Made by a program: the position numbers and the translations under genes. The notes beneath the pieces were generated by a model that ran no database searches, was not told the origin of the DNA, and was given only the letters and a program-made list of their open reading frames with translations. A stretch of DNA of 64,000 nucleotides from Fructilactobacillus cliffordii (GTDB taxonomy: Bacteria > Bacillota > Bacilli > Lactobacillales > Lactobacillaceae): assembly GCF_024029355.1 (NCBI RefSeq), contig NZ_CP097117.1, positions 1 to 64,000 of the forward strand, written 5' to 3'. The number at the start of each line of letters is the position of its first letter. Positions within the stretch are counted from its first letter, which is position 1. This document shows positions 50,883 to 60,237 of the stretch, one piece after another.

Positions 50883-51635
50883 ATGGAGCAAGTGCAACTA
50901 CGACCAGACGAACGAATCGACCAATTATACCGAAATCACATCCAAATCATTCAAAGTGATGCGGTGTTTTCCTTTTCGTTAGATGCGGTCATGCTGGCTC
51001 ATTTTGCAAACGTAAAGCGCAGTGCCAAAGCCCAAATTGTTGACTTGTGTGCTGGAAATGGAGCGGTGGGTTTGTTTTTAAGTCAAAAAACGCACGGTCA
51101 GATTACAGAGGTCGAGATTCAATCCCGGTTGTGTGACATGGCGGAGCGCAGTGTCCAGTTAAACCAGTTAGAGCAACAGGTGCGGGTGGTTCATGCCGAC
51201 CTTAACGATAGCTTACATTACTTTGCCAAGGAATCGGTTGATGCGGTCACGGTTAATCCACCGTATTTTCCCGTGAAAGTAACCAGTAAAAAAAATCCGA
51301 ATCCGTATCTAGCAATTGCGCGCCACGAGTTAAAGACCAATCTAACTCAGGTGGTTACAACGGCTAGTGATCTTTTGAAAACCGGCGGGAAACTGTTTAT
51401 GGTTCACCGACCGGACCGGTTGCCAGAGATTCTAGCCGAATTACAAGCTCATCGGTTGGCTCCCAAAGAGATTCAGTTTGTTTATCCTCGGGCAAATCAG
51501 GATGCGAACATGGTTTTAATTGCAGCGCGTAAGGATGGGCAAGCCAGCGGTCTCAAGGTCAGGCCTGCCATCGTTGTTTATGCAGGAGAAACGTATACCC
51601 CCTTTGTGCAGGAACTTTTATATGGAAGCAAATAA
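50883..51635 (+). CDS. tRNA1(Val) adenine-37 N6-methyltransferase-like protein
   Basis: A 250-residue SAM-dependent methyltransferase from ATG 50883 (AGGAG site). Motif I is [16 protein letters not shown], and the catalytic NPPYF sits in [12 protein letters not shown]. The [42 protein letters not shown] start matches the TrmN6/YabB family. It is translationally coupled to the GIY-YIG gene (14-bp overlap), as in many Firmicutes. The plasmid-style DNA methylase alternative is less likely. Confidence 0.88.
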   Translation: MEQVQLRPDERIDQLYRNHIQIIQSDAVFSFSLDAVMLAHFANVKRSAKAQIVDLCAGNGAVGLFLSQKTHGQITEVEIQSRLCDMAERSVQLNQLEQQVRVVHADLNDSLHYFAKESVDAVTVNPPYFPVKVTSKKNPNPYLAIARHELKTNLTQVVTTASDLLKTGGKLFMVHRPDRLPEILAELQAHRLAPKEIQFVYPRANQDANMVLIAARKDGQASGLKVRPAIVVYAGETYTPFVQELLYGSK

Positions 51636-51915
51636 ATTATTTTATTTTTACGTTCTGTTATGTGATGATGGGTCTTTTTACGGTGGCTTTACCACTGACG
51701 TATCCAAACGATTTCAGACACATCGAAGCGGCAAGGGAGCTAAATATACCAAAGTGCATCAACCAGTGTGCGTTCTTTATTCAGAAGCCTTTACGAATAA
51801 ACGGGCAGCATTACAAGCTGAATATCGCTTTAAGCATCAATCTCGTCAGCAAAAAGAACGGTTTTTACAAGCACAGGGACTGACGCCACGGCAATGGAGG
51901 TTGTCGAGCAATTAG
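51622..51915 (+). CDS. GIY-YIG nuclease family protein (YazA/YhbQ-like)
   Basis: A 97-residue protein from ATG 51622, overlapping the methyltransferase end. [25 protein letters not shown] is the GIY-YIG core, here with F-Y-F in place of the more usual Y-Y-V, followed by [18 protein letters not shown] and [17 protein letters not shown] stand-alone form of this domain is common next to the methyltransferase in Firmicutes, and its substrate is not known. Confidence 0.88.
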   Translation: MEANKLFYFYVLLCDDGSFYGGFTTDVSKRFQTHRSGKGAKYTKVHQPVCVLYSEAFTNKRAALQAEYRFKHQSRQQKERFLQAQGLTPRQWRLSSN

Positions 51916-51916
51916 G

Positions 51917-51945
51917 TTGTTTTTTGTGGCGCTTTTTTGTATAAT
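51917..51945 (+). promoter_or_regulatory. Predicted promoter of rpsB
   Basis: TTGTTT (51917-51922), 17-bp spacer, TATAAT (51940-51945), beginning just after the stop of the GIY-YIG gene. Confidence 0.65.
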
Positions 51946-51949
51946 GAAT

Positions 51950-52050
51950 CTTGGTATTAAATTACTAATACGCACCCAAGACGTTTTTCCTGGTAGTGCT
52001 CGGTTGAGTTCTGGGAATAATTTTGGGGAGGAAAAAACTATTTTTTATGG
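51950..52050 (+). promoter_or_regulatory. Leader RNA of rpsB, probably an S2 autoregulation site
   Basis: The leader is about 110 bases, GC-richer than its surroundings, with CGCACCCAAGACG and GAGTTCTGGG regions that can form paired stems before the ATTTTTTATGGAGG start. Ribosomal protein S2 leaders of this class are known in Firmicutes. The exact structure could not be verified here. Confidence 0.4.
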
Positions 52051-52059
52051 AGGCTGATT

Positions 52060-52803
52060 ATGGCTGTAGTAACAATGAAACAATTATTAGAAGCTGGGGT
52101 TCACTTCGGACACCAGACCCGTCGTTGGAATCCAAAGATGGCTAAGTACATCTTTACGGAACGGAACGGAATTTACATCATCGACTTACAAAAGACGGTG
52201 AAACTTCTGGGAGTTGCTTACAACTTCATGAAGGATTCTGCTGCTGATGACGCTGTAGTTCTGTTTGTAGGAACTAAGAAACAAGCACAAGATTCAGTTG
52301 AAGAAGAAGCTAAACGTTCTGGTGCTTTTTACGTTAACCACCGTTGGTTGGGGGGAACCTTAACTAACTGGAACACCATCCAAAAACGGATTAAGTACTT
52401 GAAAGACCTGAAGAAAATGGCTACTGACGGTACTTTTGAACGGTTGCCAAAGAAAGAAGCTTCATTATTAGTTAAGCAAACTGAAAAGTTGGAACGTTTC
52501 TTAGGCGGAATCGAAGACATGCCTAAGGTTCCGGATGTAATGTTCATCGTGGATCCTCACAAAGAGCAAATTGCTTTGAAAGAAGCACAAAAATTAAACA
52601 TTCCAGTAATTGCAATGGTTGATAATGATCCAGACGGAATTGATTACGTAATTCCTTCTAACGATGATGCCATTCGGGCCATTCGTTTGATTACTTCGAC
52701 GATGGCTGACGCTATCATTGAAGGTCGTCAAGGTGAAGATGAAGTTAGTGAAGCATCCTTCGAACAAAGTGATGAAGAACCAGCTTCTGAAAACGAAGAA
52801 TAA
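52060..52803 (+). CDS. rpsB: Ribosomal protein S2
   Basis: A 247-residue protein with the usual [22 protein letters not shown] start, [43 protein letters not shown] and [13 protein letters not shown]. The acidic extension at the C-terminus ([23 protein letters not shown]) is typical for lactobacilli. Part of the small ribosomal subunit, binding S1 region. A hairpin follows before tsf. Confidence 0.98.
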   Translation: MAVVTMKQLLEAGVHFGHQTRRWNPKMAKYIFTERNGIYIIDLQKTVKLLGVAYNFMKDSAADDAVVLFVGTKKQAQDSVEEEAKRSGAFYVNHRWLGGTLTNWNTIQKRIKYLKDLKKMATDGTFERLPKKEASLLVKQTEKLERFLGGIEDMPKVPDVMFIVDPHKEQIALKEAQKLNIPVIAMVDNDPDGIDYVIPSNDDAIRAIRLITSTMADAIIEGRQGEDEVSEASFEQSDEEPASENEE

Positions 52804-52814
52804 TTAATTATCTG

Positions 52815-52860
52815 GCTGACTCTGTTTAGACCATTTCGGCCTAGTCGAGTCAGCTTTTTT
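52815..52860 (+). terminator. Hairpin between rpsB and tsf
   Basis: GCTGACTC (52815-52822) with GAGTCAGC (52847-52854), long loop, then TTTTTT. May partly attenuate to adjust the S2 to EF-Ts ratio. Confidence 0.75.
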
Positions 52861-52882
52861 AGACAAAAAGGAGTGCTAAGTG

Positions 52883-53737
52883 ATGGCTAATATTACTGCT
52901 AAACAAGTAAAAGAATTACGGGACAAAACTAGTGCCGGAATGATGGATGCCAAAAAGGCTTTAGTTGAAGCTGATGGTGACGAACAAAAAGCAATCGAAA
53001 TCCTACGGGAAAAAGGGGTTGCTAAAGCACGTAAGAAGAGTGGAAACACTGCTGCAAACGGATTAACCCAAGTAGCAATTGATGGTGACAAAGCTGCCAT
53101 CGTGGAAGTTAACTCTGAAACGGACTTTGTGGCTGCCAACGATGATTTCAAGAACTTAGTGGATGCCATTGCCAGTGTAGTTGCTTTAGAACAACCTGAA
53201 GACGTGGCTGCTGCTTTGCAGTTATCCCTTGGCGACGACACGGTCGAAGATGCCATTATTCACACGAGCCAAATTACTGGAGAAAAGATTACGTTACGTC
53301 GGTTTGAAACCATGACTAAGAGCGGCGACCAAATCTTTGGTAAGTACCTACACAATGGTGGAGAAATTGGTGTCCTAGTTAAACTGGATGGCGCTAATGA
53401 AACGGTTGCTAAAGACGTTGCCATGCACGTGGCTGCTGAAAACCCAGAATTCTTAACGCAATCTGACATTTCTGCAGAACGGTTAGATCACGAAAAGGAA
53501 GAATTGAAGAAAGAAGCCTTAAACGAAGGTAAACCAGAAAACATCGTCGAAAAGATGGTTGCTGGTCGTCTGCACAAATTCTTAGCTGGAATTTGTTTAG
53601 CTGACCAACCATTCGTTAAGGACCAAGACCAAACGGTTGCCCAATATGTGGAAGGCAATGGTGGTAAGTTAGCTGCCTTTGTTCGTTACCAAGTTGGTGA
53701 AGGAATTGAAGAAGCTACTGAAGCTGAAGACGAATAA
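52883..53737 (+). CDS. tsf: Elongation factor Ts
   Basis: A 284-residue protein from ATG 52883 (AAAGGAG). ITAKQVKELRDKTSAGMMDAKKALVEADGDEQKAIEILREKGVAKA and EVNSETDFVA are the family signatures. It exchanges GDP for GTP on EF-Tu. The order rpsB-tsf-pyrH-frr is conserved in bacteria. Confidence 0.98.
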   Translation: MANITAKQVKELRDKTSAGMMDAKKALVEADGDEQKAIEILREKGVAKARKKSGNTAANGLTQVAIDGDKAAIVEVNSETDFVAANDDFKNLVDAIASVVALEQPEDVAAALQLSLGDDTVEDAIIHTSQITGEKITLRRFETMTKSGDQIFGKYLHNGGEIGVLVKLDGANETVAKDVAMHVAAENPEFLTQSDISAERLDHEKEELKKEALNEGKPENIVEKMVAGRLHKFLAGICLADQPFVKDQDQTVAQYVEGNGGKLAAFVRYQVGEGIEEATEAEDE

Positions 53738-53750
53738 TTAATTTGACTAA

Positions 53751-53782
53751 AGACTAGCAATTAACGTTGCTAGTCTTTTTTT
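53751..53782 (+). terminator. Terminator of tsf
   Basis: AGACTAGCAA (53751-53760) with TTGCTAGTCT (53767-53776), followed by T. Confidence 0.9.
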
Positions 53783-53862
53783 CTGCCGTTACTGAGTCTG
53801 TTGTTAGATTACGATTTATGCTAAAATTAACGTAACAATTAATGCTTTCAGGGGGATATTTA

Positions 53863-54585
53863 ATGGCTGACGTAAAATACAAGCGGGTTGTTTTAAAACT
53901 TAGTGGGGAAGCCCTGGCTGGTGCCAAGGGTTTTGGAATCAATCCGCCCGTAATTAAAAAAATTGCCGATGAAATTCGTGACGTTTACAATCAAGGGATT
54001 CAAATTGCGATTGTCGTTGGTGGTGGAAACATGTGGCGTGGAGAAGCCGGTGCCGAAATGGGAATGGAACGTGCTCAAGCCGATTACATCGGAATGTTAT
54101 CCACGATTATGAATGGATTAGCATTGCAAGATAACCTAGAATCAGCGGGAGTTCCCACCCGATTACAAACTTCGATTGAAATGCGCCAAATTGCAGAGCC
54201 ATACATTCGACGTAAAGCCGTGCGGCACCTGGAAAAAGGACGAATCGTTATCTTTTCTGGAGGGACCGGTAATCCATACTTCTCAACGGATACGACGGCT
54301 GTTCTTCGAGCTGCTGAAATTGATGCTGATGCCATTTTGATGGCTAAAAATGGAGTGGACGGAATTTACTCGGCGGATCCAAACACTGATCCAGATGCCA
54401 AGAAGTTCACCAAGCTAACTCAAATGGATATCCTGAACAAAGGCTTACACGTAATGGATTCAACTGCTAGTTCTTTATCAATGGATAATAACATCCCACT
54501 GGTGGTCTTTAACCTGAATGAACCAGGGAACATTAAAAAAGTCATTGAAGGCCAAAATATTGGAACGATTGTGGAGGGGAAATAA
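53863..54585 (+). CDS. pyrH: UMP kinase
   Basis: A 240-residue amino acid kinase family protein from ATG 53863 (GGGGGA site). [67 protein letters not shown] are present. Converts UMP to UDP; in Gram-positives GTP activates it. It is followed with the frr start overlapping its stop. Confidence 0.98.
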   Translation: MADVKYKRVVLKLSGEALAGAKGFGINPPVIKKIADEIRDVYNQGIQIAIVVGGGNMWRGEAGAEMGMERAQADYIGMLSTIMNGLALQDNLESAGVPTRLQTSIEMRQIAEPYIRRKAVRHLEKGRIVIFSGGTGNPYFSTDTTAVLRAAEIDADAILMAKNGVDGIYSADPNTDPDAKKFTKLTQMDILNKGLHVMDSTASSLSMDNNIPLVVFNLNEPGNIKKVIEGQNIGTIVEGK

Positions 54586-55151
54586 TGCCAATGAATACCA
54601 AAGAATTGACTCAAGAAACAAAACGCAAAATGGATCGCGCTCAGTCGGTCTTGGAAAATGACCTAGGGCAAATGCGGGCTGGCCGTGCTAACGCTAGCAT
54701 CTTAAAACCAGTGGTGGTTGATTACTATGGTGCGCAAACTCCATTGGCTCAAGTGGCTTCGATTTCAATTCCAGAACCACGGATGCTGATGATTTCTCCG
54801 TATGATAAAACCGCGTTAGAAAACATTGAAAAGGGAATTTTAGAAGCTGATTTGGGATTAAATCCGATGAATGATGGAGACAACATTCGGATTCAAATTC
54901 CACAATTAACGAACGAACGGCGCCAAGAAATTGCGAAAAAAGCCAAGGCGACTGGAGAACAAAGCAAGGTTGCAATTCGAAACGTTCGTCGCGAAGCAAT
55001 GGATGCCATCAAACAAGCTAACAAAGATGATGAAGTTAATGATGACGAAGCGCACCAGTTAGAAGATCAAATTCAAAAACTGACGGATAGTGCCATTAAA
55101 GGAATTGATCAAATCGTGAAGGATAAGCAAGCATCCATCATGAACGATTAA
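54585..55151 (+). CDS. frr: Ribosome recycling factor
   Basis: A 188-residue protein. NDLGQMRAGRANASILKPVVVDYYGAQTPLAQVASISIPEPRM and ANKDDEVNDDEAHQLEDQIQKLTD are typical. With EF-G it releases ribosomes after termination. The start (ATG 54585) overlaps the pyrH stop; a second ATG at 54591 is possible. Confidence 0.98.
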   Translation: MPMNTKELTQETKRKMDRAQSVLENDLGQMRAGRANASILKPVVVDYYGAQTPLAQVASISIPEPRMLMISPYDKTALENIEKGILEADLGLNPMNDGDNIRIQIPQLTNERRQEIAKKAKATGEQSKVAIRNVRREAMDAIKQANKDDEVNDDEAHQLEDQIQKLTDSAIKGIDQIVKDKQASIMND

Positions 55152-55170
55152 GCTAGAGGAGCACGTAATC

Positions 55171-55569
55171 ATGGAAGATGAAGCAGTAACACCAGGAACC
55201 CCTGAATTTGATAAGATGATGTTTAAGTTAAAGCAACCAATTAATGCGGTTAATCAGACTCAGTTTCAGTTTAACGATCAGCAACTAACGGAAATTCAAC
55301 CGGGCATTTATGTCCTGCCAGTTTATGTGCAGGATGACTTTAACTTGTTCTTGGTGGGAGGTCGACTCGTGCAGTCTGATTGGGTCCTTGCTTTTTCCCA
55401 TGGTACGATTGAAGCGGGAAATCAGGTTACGGATTTAAGCGAACCGATTCCCACCGGTGATGGTTTGAACCAATTAGGAGTACAAAGCCCAACCAGTGCG
55501 AATGATTTGTTAGAGTATTTTGACCAGCTTGTTCAGGCAGGTGTGGGCGAATGGAATTTGATTAAGTAA
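55171..55569 (+). CDS. Unknown protein between frr and uppS
   Basis: A 132-residue protein from ATG 55171 (AGAGGAGC site) with no membrane segment. PEFDKMMFKLKQPINAVNQTQFQF and LTEIQPGIYVLPVYVQDDFNLFLVGGRLVQSDWVLAFSHGTIEAGNQVTDL suggest a beta-rich domain. I do not recognise the family, and it interrupts the otherwise conserved frr-uppS order. A small hairpin follows its stop, so it may be expressed with frr and separated in part from uppS. Confidence 0.6.
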   Translation: MEDEAVTPGTPEFDKMMFKLKQPINAVNQTQFQFNDQQLTEIQPGIYVLPVYVQDDFNLFLVGGRLVQSDWVLAFSHGTIEAGNQVTDLSEPIPTGDGLNQLGVQSPTSANDLLEYFDQLVQAGVGEWNLIK

Positions 55570-55591
55570 AGGGTGAGGTTGCTCATCCTTT
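55568..55591 (+). terminator. Weak hairpin before uppS
   Basis: AAAGGGTGAG (55568-55577) with CTCATCCTTT (55582-55591), one G-T pair, followed by CTTTACTTTTT. Partial terminator or processing site. Confidence 0.45.
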
Positions 55592-55618
55592 CTTTACTTT
55601 TTGGAGCGAGGTAGTTTG

Positions 55619-56359
55619 ATGGAAATTACGGAATTAGAGCGAAAACGGGTCCCGAAACACGTTGCTATTATTATGGATGGTAACGGTCGGTGGGCCCAGC
55701 GACGGCATCTTCCCCGAATTGCTGGGCATAAGCGGGGCATGGATGTGGTTGAAGACATCACGATTGCCGCTAGTGACCTTGGGGTGCAGGTGTTAACGCT
55801 CTATGCCTTTTCAACGGAAAATTGGAAACGGCCCGAAACCGAGGTTAATTACTTGATGAGCTTGCCCACCCGTTTTTTTAATAAATTTGTCCCTAAACTA
55901 ATTGCTAATAACGTCCGGGTCAAAACCATTGGTGACAACGAGCAATTGCCGGCAGAAACGCAAAAAGCGGTCCGAAAAGCGCAGTTAGATACTCAGGCCT
56001 GTGATGGGATGATTTTAAATTTTGCGTTGAACTATGGTTCGCGGACTGAGATTACGGAAGCCGTGCAGGAAATCGCGACAGAAGTGCATGATGGTCAAAT
56101 TGCTCCCGAAGAAATTACTGAGCAAACGGTTCAAAATCACTTGAAAACCAACTTTTTAGGCGAGCTGGCTGATCCAGATTTATTGATTCGGACCAGTGGC
56201 GAAGAACGCATCTCTAACTTTTTACTGTGGCAATTAGCTTATAGTGAACTCGCTTTTACGTCCAAACTCTGGCCCGATTTTACGCCCGCTGATTTTGAAG
56301 CGGAGTTGCTGGATTTTCAACAACGAAACCGCCGCTTTGGCGGTCTGAAAAATAAGTAG
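55619..56359 (+). CDS. uppS: Undecaprenyl diphosphate synthase
   Basis: A 246-residue cis-prenyltransferase from ATG 55619 (GAGGT site). KHVAIIMDGNGRWAQRRHLPRIAGHKRG, LTLYAFSTENWKRP, LNYGSRTEI and LIRTSGEERISNFLLWQLAYSEL are family blocks. Builds the C55 lipid carrier for cell wall polymer, fed by the mevalonate route (mvaS is in this window). Confidence 0.97.
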   Translation: MEITELERKRVPKHVAIIMDGNGRWAQRRHLPRIAGHKRGMDVVEDITIAASDLGVQVLTLYAFSTENWKRPETEVNYLMSLPTRFFNKFVPKLIANNVRVKTIGDNEQLPAETQKAVRKAQLDTQACDGMILNFALNYGSRTEITEAVQEIATEVHDGQIAPEEITEQTVQNHLKTNFLGELADPDLLIRTSGEERISNFLLWQLAYSELAFTSKLWPDFTPADFEAELLDFQQRNRRFGGLKNK

Positions 56360-56373
56360 GAGAATTAATTACC

Positions 56374-57162
56374 ATGAAGCAGAGAATTATTACCGCAGTG
56401 GTGGCCCTGGCCATTTTTATTCCCATCATTTTAATGGGTGGTTGGCTAGTCGAACTAGCAGCCGTGGCATTAGCACTGGTTGCCATGGCAGAAGTGTTTA
56501 TCATGAAAAAGCAAATCATTATTTCCGTGGAAGCCTTGATTGCTTTTGTAGGGGTGGCAGCCTTGGTCTTGCCTAGTTTAATTACGGGCTGGCTTCCTGC
56601 TAACGTTAGTCCCAATTTTGCTTTTTACATTTTAGTTTTATTGCTACTTTTGTGTACTGTGTTTTTCAACAAGAGTTTTAATTTTGATGATGCGGGTGTG
56701 TATACACTAGCGATGCTCTACATCGGGTTTGGCTTTCACTACTTTGTGATGGCACGTCACGATGGGTTAGTCGTTCTGTTTTATGCCCTGCTAATCGTTT
56801 GGTGTACTGATACGGGTGCTTATTTCATCGGTAAGTACATGGGAAAGCACAAGTTGGCACCGCACGTTTCTCCTAACAAAACCTGGGAAGGTTCTGTCGG
56901 GGGCGTGCTTGTGGCAACGATAGTTTGTACCGTTTACGTGATGTTCTTCCCGGTTAGTCATGCGAGTTTAATGACCATGATTTTATTGACTGTTATTTTA
57001 TCCATCGCGGGTCAATTAGGAGACTTAGTTGAATCTGCTTTGAAGCGGTACTATGGAGTGAAAGACTCTGGAAAGATTCTTCCCGGTCACGGTGGGATTT
57101 TAGATCGTTTTGATAGTTTGTTGTTTGTGCTGCCGTTGCTCCATCTGTTAGGAATTGTGTAA
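56374..57162 (+). CDS. cdsA: Phosphatidate cytidylyltransferase
   Basis: A 262-residue membrane enzyme with about eight helices; SPNKTWEGSVGG and GDLVESALKRYYGVKDSGKILPGHGGILDRFDSLL are the catalytic signatures. Makes CDP-diacylglycerol from phosphatidate and CTP. Follows uppS by 14 bp in the same transcript. Confidence 0.97.
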   Translation: MKQRIITAVVALAIFIPIILMGGWLVELAAVALALVAMAEVFIMKKQIIISVEALIAFVGVAALVLPSLITGWLPANVSPNFAFYILVLLLLLCTVFFNKSFNFDDAGVYTLAMLYIGFGFHYFVMARHDGLVVLFYALLIVWCTDTGAYFIGKYMGKHKLAPHVSPNKTWEGSVGGVLVATIVCTVYVMFFPVSHASLMTMILLTVILSIAGQLGDLVESALKRYYGVKDSGKILPGHGGILDRFDSLLFVLPLLHLLGIV

Positions 57163-57181
57163 ATGAAAGGCAGGTGGTCTT

Positions 57182-58459
57182 TTGATAACCACAATTATTA
57201 GTTTTATCATTGTTTTTGGAATTCTCGTGTTTGTCCACGAATTTGGGCACTTTATCGTGGCAAAACGCGCAGGGATTATGGTACGAGAATTTTCGATTGG
57301 AATGGGACCTAAGCTCTTTTTTTATCGGAAAAATCATACGACCTACACGATTCGGTTACTCCCGCTTGGTGGGTACGTTCGCCTAGCCGGAAGTGCTGAT
57401 GATGAAGATGATCAAATTAAGCCGGGGGTAACCGTTAAATTACAGTTAAACCAGCAACCGCAAGTAATAAAAATTGATTTGAGTCAGAAAAGTAATGTGT
57501 TTCAGGGTATTCCCGTTCAAGTTACTAAAGCTGATCTAGTGCATGACTTGTTCATTGAAGGATACGAAAATGGCGATGAAAGTGAACTCAAACGCTTTCC
57601 TGTTAATCACGATGCTATTTTAGTTAATCCAGAGGGAATCGAGTTGCAAATTGCACCGGCTGACGTTCAATTTCAAAATGCACCGGTAGGGAAAAAATTG
57701 CTGGTAAACGCCGCTGGAATTTTTAATAACGTGTTGCTAGCGATTGTAGCGTTTACGTTGTTAGCCTTCCTACAGGGTGGGGTAGCCAGTAATTCCAACC
57801 AAATCCAAATTTCTAAAAATCAACCGAGTGTTGCTAAACAAGCTGGAATTAAAAGTGGAGATCGGATTGTCGCCGTTGATGGACAGCAGACCAAAGATTT
57901 CAATTCCGTGGCGACCCAGATTAGTAAACGACCGAAGCAACGGGTGACGCTGACGGTGGTTGAGCAAGGAAAGCGCCGCAACATTACCCTTACCACTGAA
58001 GCCCAAACCGTTCAAAAGAAACGAGTAGGAATGATTGGGGTAACAAAGTCTGTGAACCCGAGTTTAACGGCAAAATTGACCGCTGGTTTTACCCAAACCT
58101 GGTCTAGTACCAAAATGTTAGGCTCAGCTTTATGGCGGATGGTTTCGGGACACTTCTCGTTAAATGATCTAGGGGGACCCGTAGCAATCTACGCAAGTAC
58201 CTCGCAAGCAACTGCTTATGGATTAGTGGGAGTGGTCTCATTACTAGCTTGGTTATCGATTAACTTGGCTGTGATTAACTTAATCCCCATCCCGGCCCTC
58301 GATGGTGGTAAAATCTTGTTAAATCTAATTGAATTAGTTCGGAGAAAAACGCTATCTGAAAAAGTTGAAACGGGGATTACCTTGGTTGGTTTTGCCTTCT
58401 TAGCCGTTTTGATGATTTTGGTAACTTGGAATGATATAATGCGGTACTTTATTCGTTAA
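57182..58459 (+). CDS. rseP: RIP (site-2) metalloprotease RseP
   Basis: A 425-residue membrane protease from TTG 57182 (AGGTGG site). LVFVHEFGHFIVAKRAGI carries the HExxH zinc motif near the N-terminus, followed by GMGPKLFFYRKNHTTYTIRLLPLGGYVRLAG. A PDZ domain lies around residues 200-290 (KSGDRIVAVDGQQTK), and NLAVINLIPIPALDGGK has the C-terminal LDG Asp ligand. It cleaves membrane anchors of regulators or signal remnants. Confidence 0.95.
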   Translation: MITTIISFIIVFGILVFVHEFGHFIVAKRAGIMVREFSIGMGPKLFFYRKNHTTYTIRLLPLGGYVRLAGSADDEDDQIKPGVTVKLQLNQQPQVIKIDLSQKSNVFQGIPVQVTKADLVHDLFIEGYENGDESELKRFPVNHDAILVNPEGIELQIAPADVQFQNAPVGKKLLVNAAGIFNNVLLAIVAFTLLAFLQGGVASNSNQIQISKNQPSVAKQAGIKSGDRIVAVDGQQTKDFNSVATQISKRPKQRVTLTVVEQGKRRNITLTTEAQTVQKKRVGMIGVTKSVNPSLTAKLTAGFTQTWSSTKMLGSALWRMVSGHFSLNDLGGPVAIYASTSQATAYGLVGVVSLLAWLSINLAVINLIPIPALDGGKILLNLIELVRRKTLSEKVETGITLVGFAFLAVLMILVTWNDIMRYFIR

Positions 58460-58480
58460 TAGTAGGAGTGATAAACAAAG

Positions 58481-60187
58481 ATGAAACAATCAAGAATGTT
58501 AATTCCGACCCAGAAACAGGATCCTACGGGGGCCGAGGCCCTGAGTCACAGGATGTTACTGCGGGCTGGTTATATTCAACAAGTATCAGCCGGAACGTAT
58601 GCGTACTTACCGTTGGCTTATCGGGTGCTTGAAAAAATTGAACGGATTATTAAACGAGCAATGGATGACTCTGGAGCCTGTGAAATGCTGGTTCCAGAAA
58701 TCATTCCTGCTCAATTCTGGCAGGATTCCGGCCGTTACGATACCTATGGTGATGAATTGTTTAAGCTCAAAAACCGCCACGACACGGAATTTATTTTAGG
58801 ACCAACACACGAAGAAACCTTTACGGAATTGATTAAGAGCTCAGTCAAGTCCTACAAAAAGTTACCGTTAAACTTGTATCAAATTCAAAGCAAGTTTCGT
58901 GATGAAGACCGACCCCGGTATGGATTACTCCGGAGTCGGGAATTCTTGATGCTCGATTCTTATTCTTTCTCCGCTAACGAAGCGGATTTAGATCAAATTT
59001 ATAAAGAAATGCGCGGGGCGTTTGAAGCCATCTTTAACCAAATCGGACTGTCCTACCGAGGCATCATTGGGGATAGTGGCAGCATGGGTGGCTCTGATTC
59101 AATGGAATTTTCTGCTCCGGCAGCCGTGGGGGAAGATACGATTGTTTATTCCAATGATAGTGAATACGCTGCTAACTTGGAAATGGCCACGAACATGTTT
59201 GTCCCCCAGAAATCACATGCAGAAGCCCAGCCATTGGAACTGGTTGATACTTCAGATGTCAAAACGATTGACCAGGTAACTGAATTCTTTGACGTTCACC
59301 CTGATCAAGTGGTCAAGAGTTTGCTGTACCTCGCTGATGAACAACCAGTGATTGTGTTAACGCGTGGCGATCAGGTTGCCAACGAAGCTAAGTTAAAACA
59401 CGTTTTAGGCGCTGATACGTTAGAATTAGCCACACCCGCTCAGGCGGCAGAATTATTAGACGTCCAACCGGGTGCGGTGGGTCCTTTTGATTTGTCGGCT
59501 GAAACGAGGGTCATCGCGGATGAATACGTCCAACCCATGGTGAATGCCATTGTGGGTGCTAACCAAACTGGCAAGCATTATCAAGGCTTTAACCCGACAA
59601 GAGATTTACCTGATTTAGAGTATGCGGATGTCCGTACGGTTAAAGAGGGAGACATTTCGCCCGATGGGAGTGGTGAACTCCAGTTTACCAAGGGAATTGA
59701 AATTGGCCATATCTTTAAACTGGGGACCCGGTATTCAAAGGTGCTGGGGGCTGATATTCTTGATGAAAACGGCCGGCAACAACCAATTATCATGGGTTGT
59801 TACGGGATTGGAGTTAGCCGTTTACTATCTGCCGTAGCTGAACAGCAGGCTGACGAAAACGGGCTGGTCTGGCCAACGGCAATTGCTCCGTTTGATGTGC
59901 ATGTGATTCCCACGAACGTTAAAAAGGAAGAACAGGCAGAATTAGCCACGCAAATCACGACTAGCTTAGAAGAAGCTGGCTTCGAAGTGCTAGTTGATGA
60001 TCGCAAAGAACGGGCCGGGGTTAAATTTGCTGATTCCGACTTAATCGGAGTTCCGATTCGGGTCACTATCGGAAAAAAAGCCGATGAGGGAATCGTGGAA
60101 GTTAAAATCAGAAAAACCGGCGAAACGGTTGAAACTAAGGTTGATGATTTACAAAACACGATTAAAATTTTAGCAAAAGAGATTTAG
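58481..60187 (+). CDS. proS: Prolyl-tRNA synthetase
   Basis: A 568-residue class II synthetase of the bacterial type with the inserted editing domain (residues about 230-390, including [14 protein letters not shown]). Motif 2 [25 protein letters not shown] and motif 3 [13 protein letters not shown] are present. The C-terminal anticodon-binding domain begins about 470. The anti-Ala editing domain should be active. Follows rseP by 21 bp. Confidence 0.97.
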   Translation: MKQSRMLIPTQKQDPTGAEALSHRMLLRAGYIQQVSAGTYAYLPLAYRVLEKIERIIKRAMDDSGACEMLVPEIIPAQFWQDSGRYDTYGDELFKLKNRHDTEFILGPTHEETFTELIKSSVKSYKKLPLNLYQIQSKFRDEDRPRYGLLRSREFLMLDSYSFSANEADLDQIYKEMRGAFEAIFNQIGLSYRGIIGDSGSMGGSDSMEFSAPAAVGEDTIVYSNDSEYAANLEMATNMFVPQKSHAEAQPLELVDTSDVKTIDQVTEFFDVHPDQVVKSLLYLADEQPVIVLTRGDQVANEAKLKHVLGADTLELATPAQAAELLDVQPGAVGPFDLSAETRVIADEYVQPMVNAIVGANQTGKHYQGFNPTRDLPDLEYADVRTVKEGDISPDGSGELQFTKGIEIGHIFKLGTRYSKVLGADILDENGRQQPIIMGCYGIGVSRLLSAVAEQQADENGLVWPTAIAPFDVHVIPTNVKKEEQAELATQITTSLEEAGFEVLVDDRKERAGVKFADSDLIGVPIRVTIGKKADEGIVEVKIRKTGETVETKVDDLQNTIKILAKEI

Positions 60188-60189
60188 GC

Positions 60190-60218
60190 AAAAGACCAGC
60201 GGCAGACTGGTCTTTTTT
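60190..60218 (+). terminator. Terminator of proS
   Basis: AAAAGACCAG (60190-60199) with CTGGTCTTTT (60207-60216), followed by TT. Confidence 0.88.
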
Positions 60219-60237
60219 GCACCACAGGAGGTTATTA

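Noticed and set aside
60190..60237. Possible additional small gene between proS and polC
   Set aside because: Only a terminator and the polC ribosome site fit in this space.
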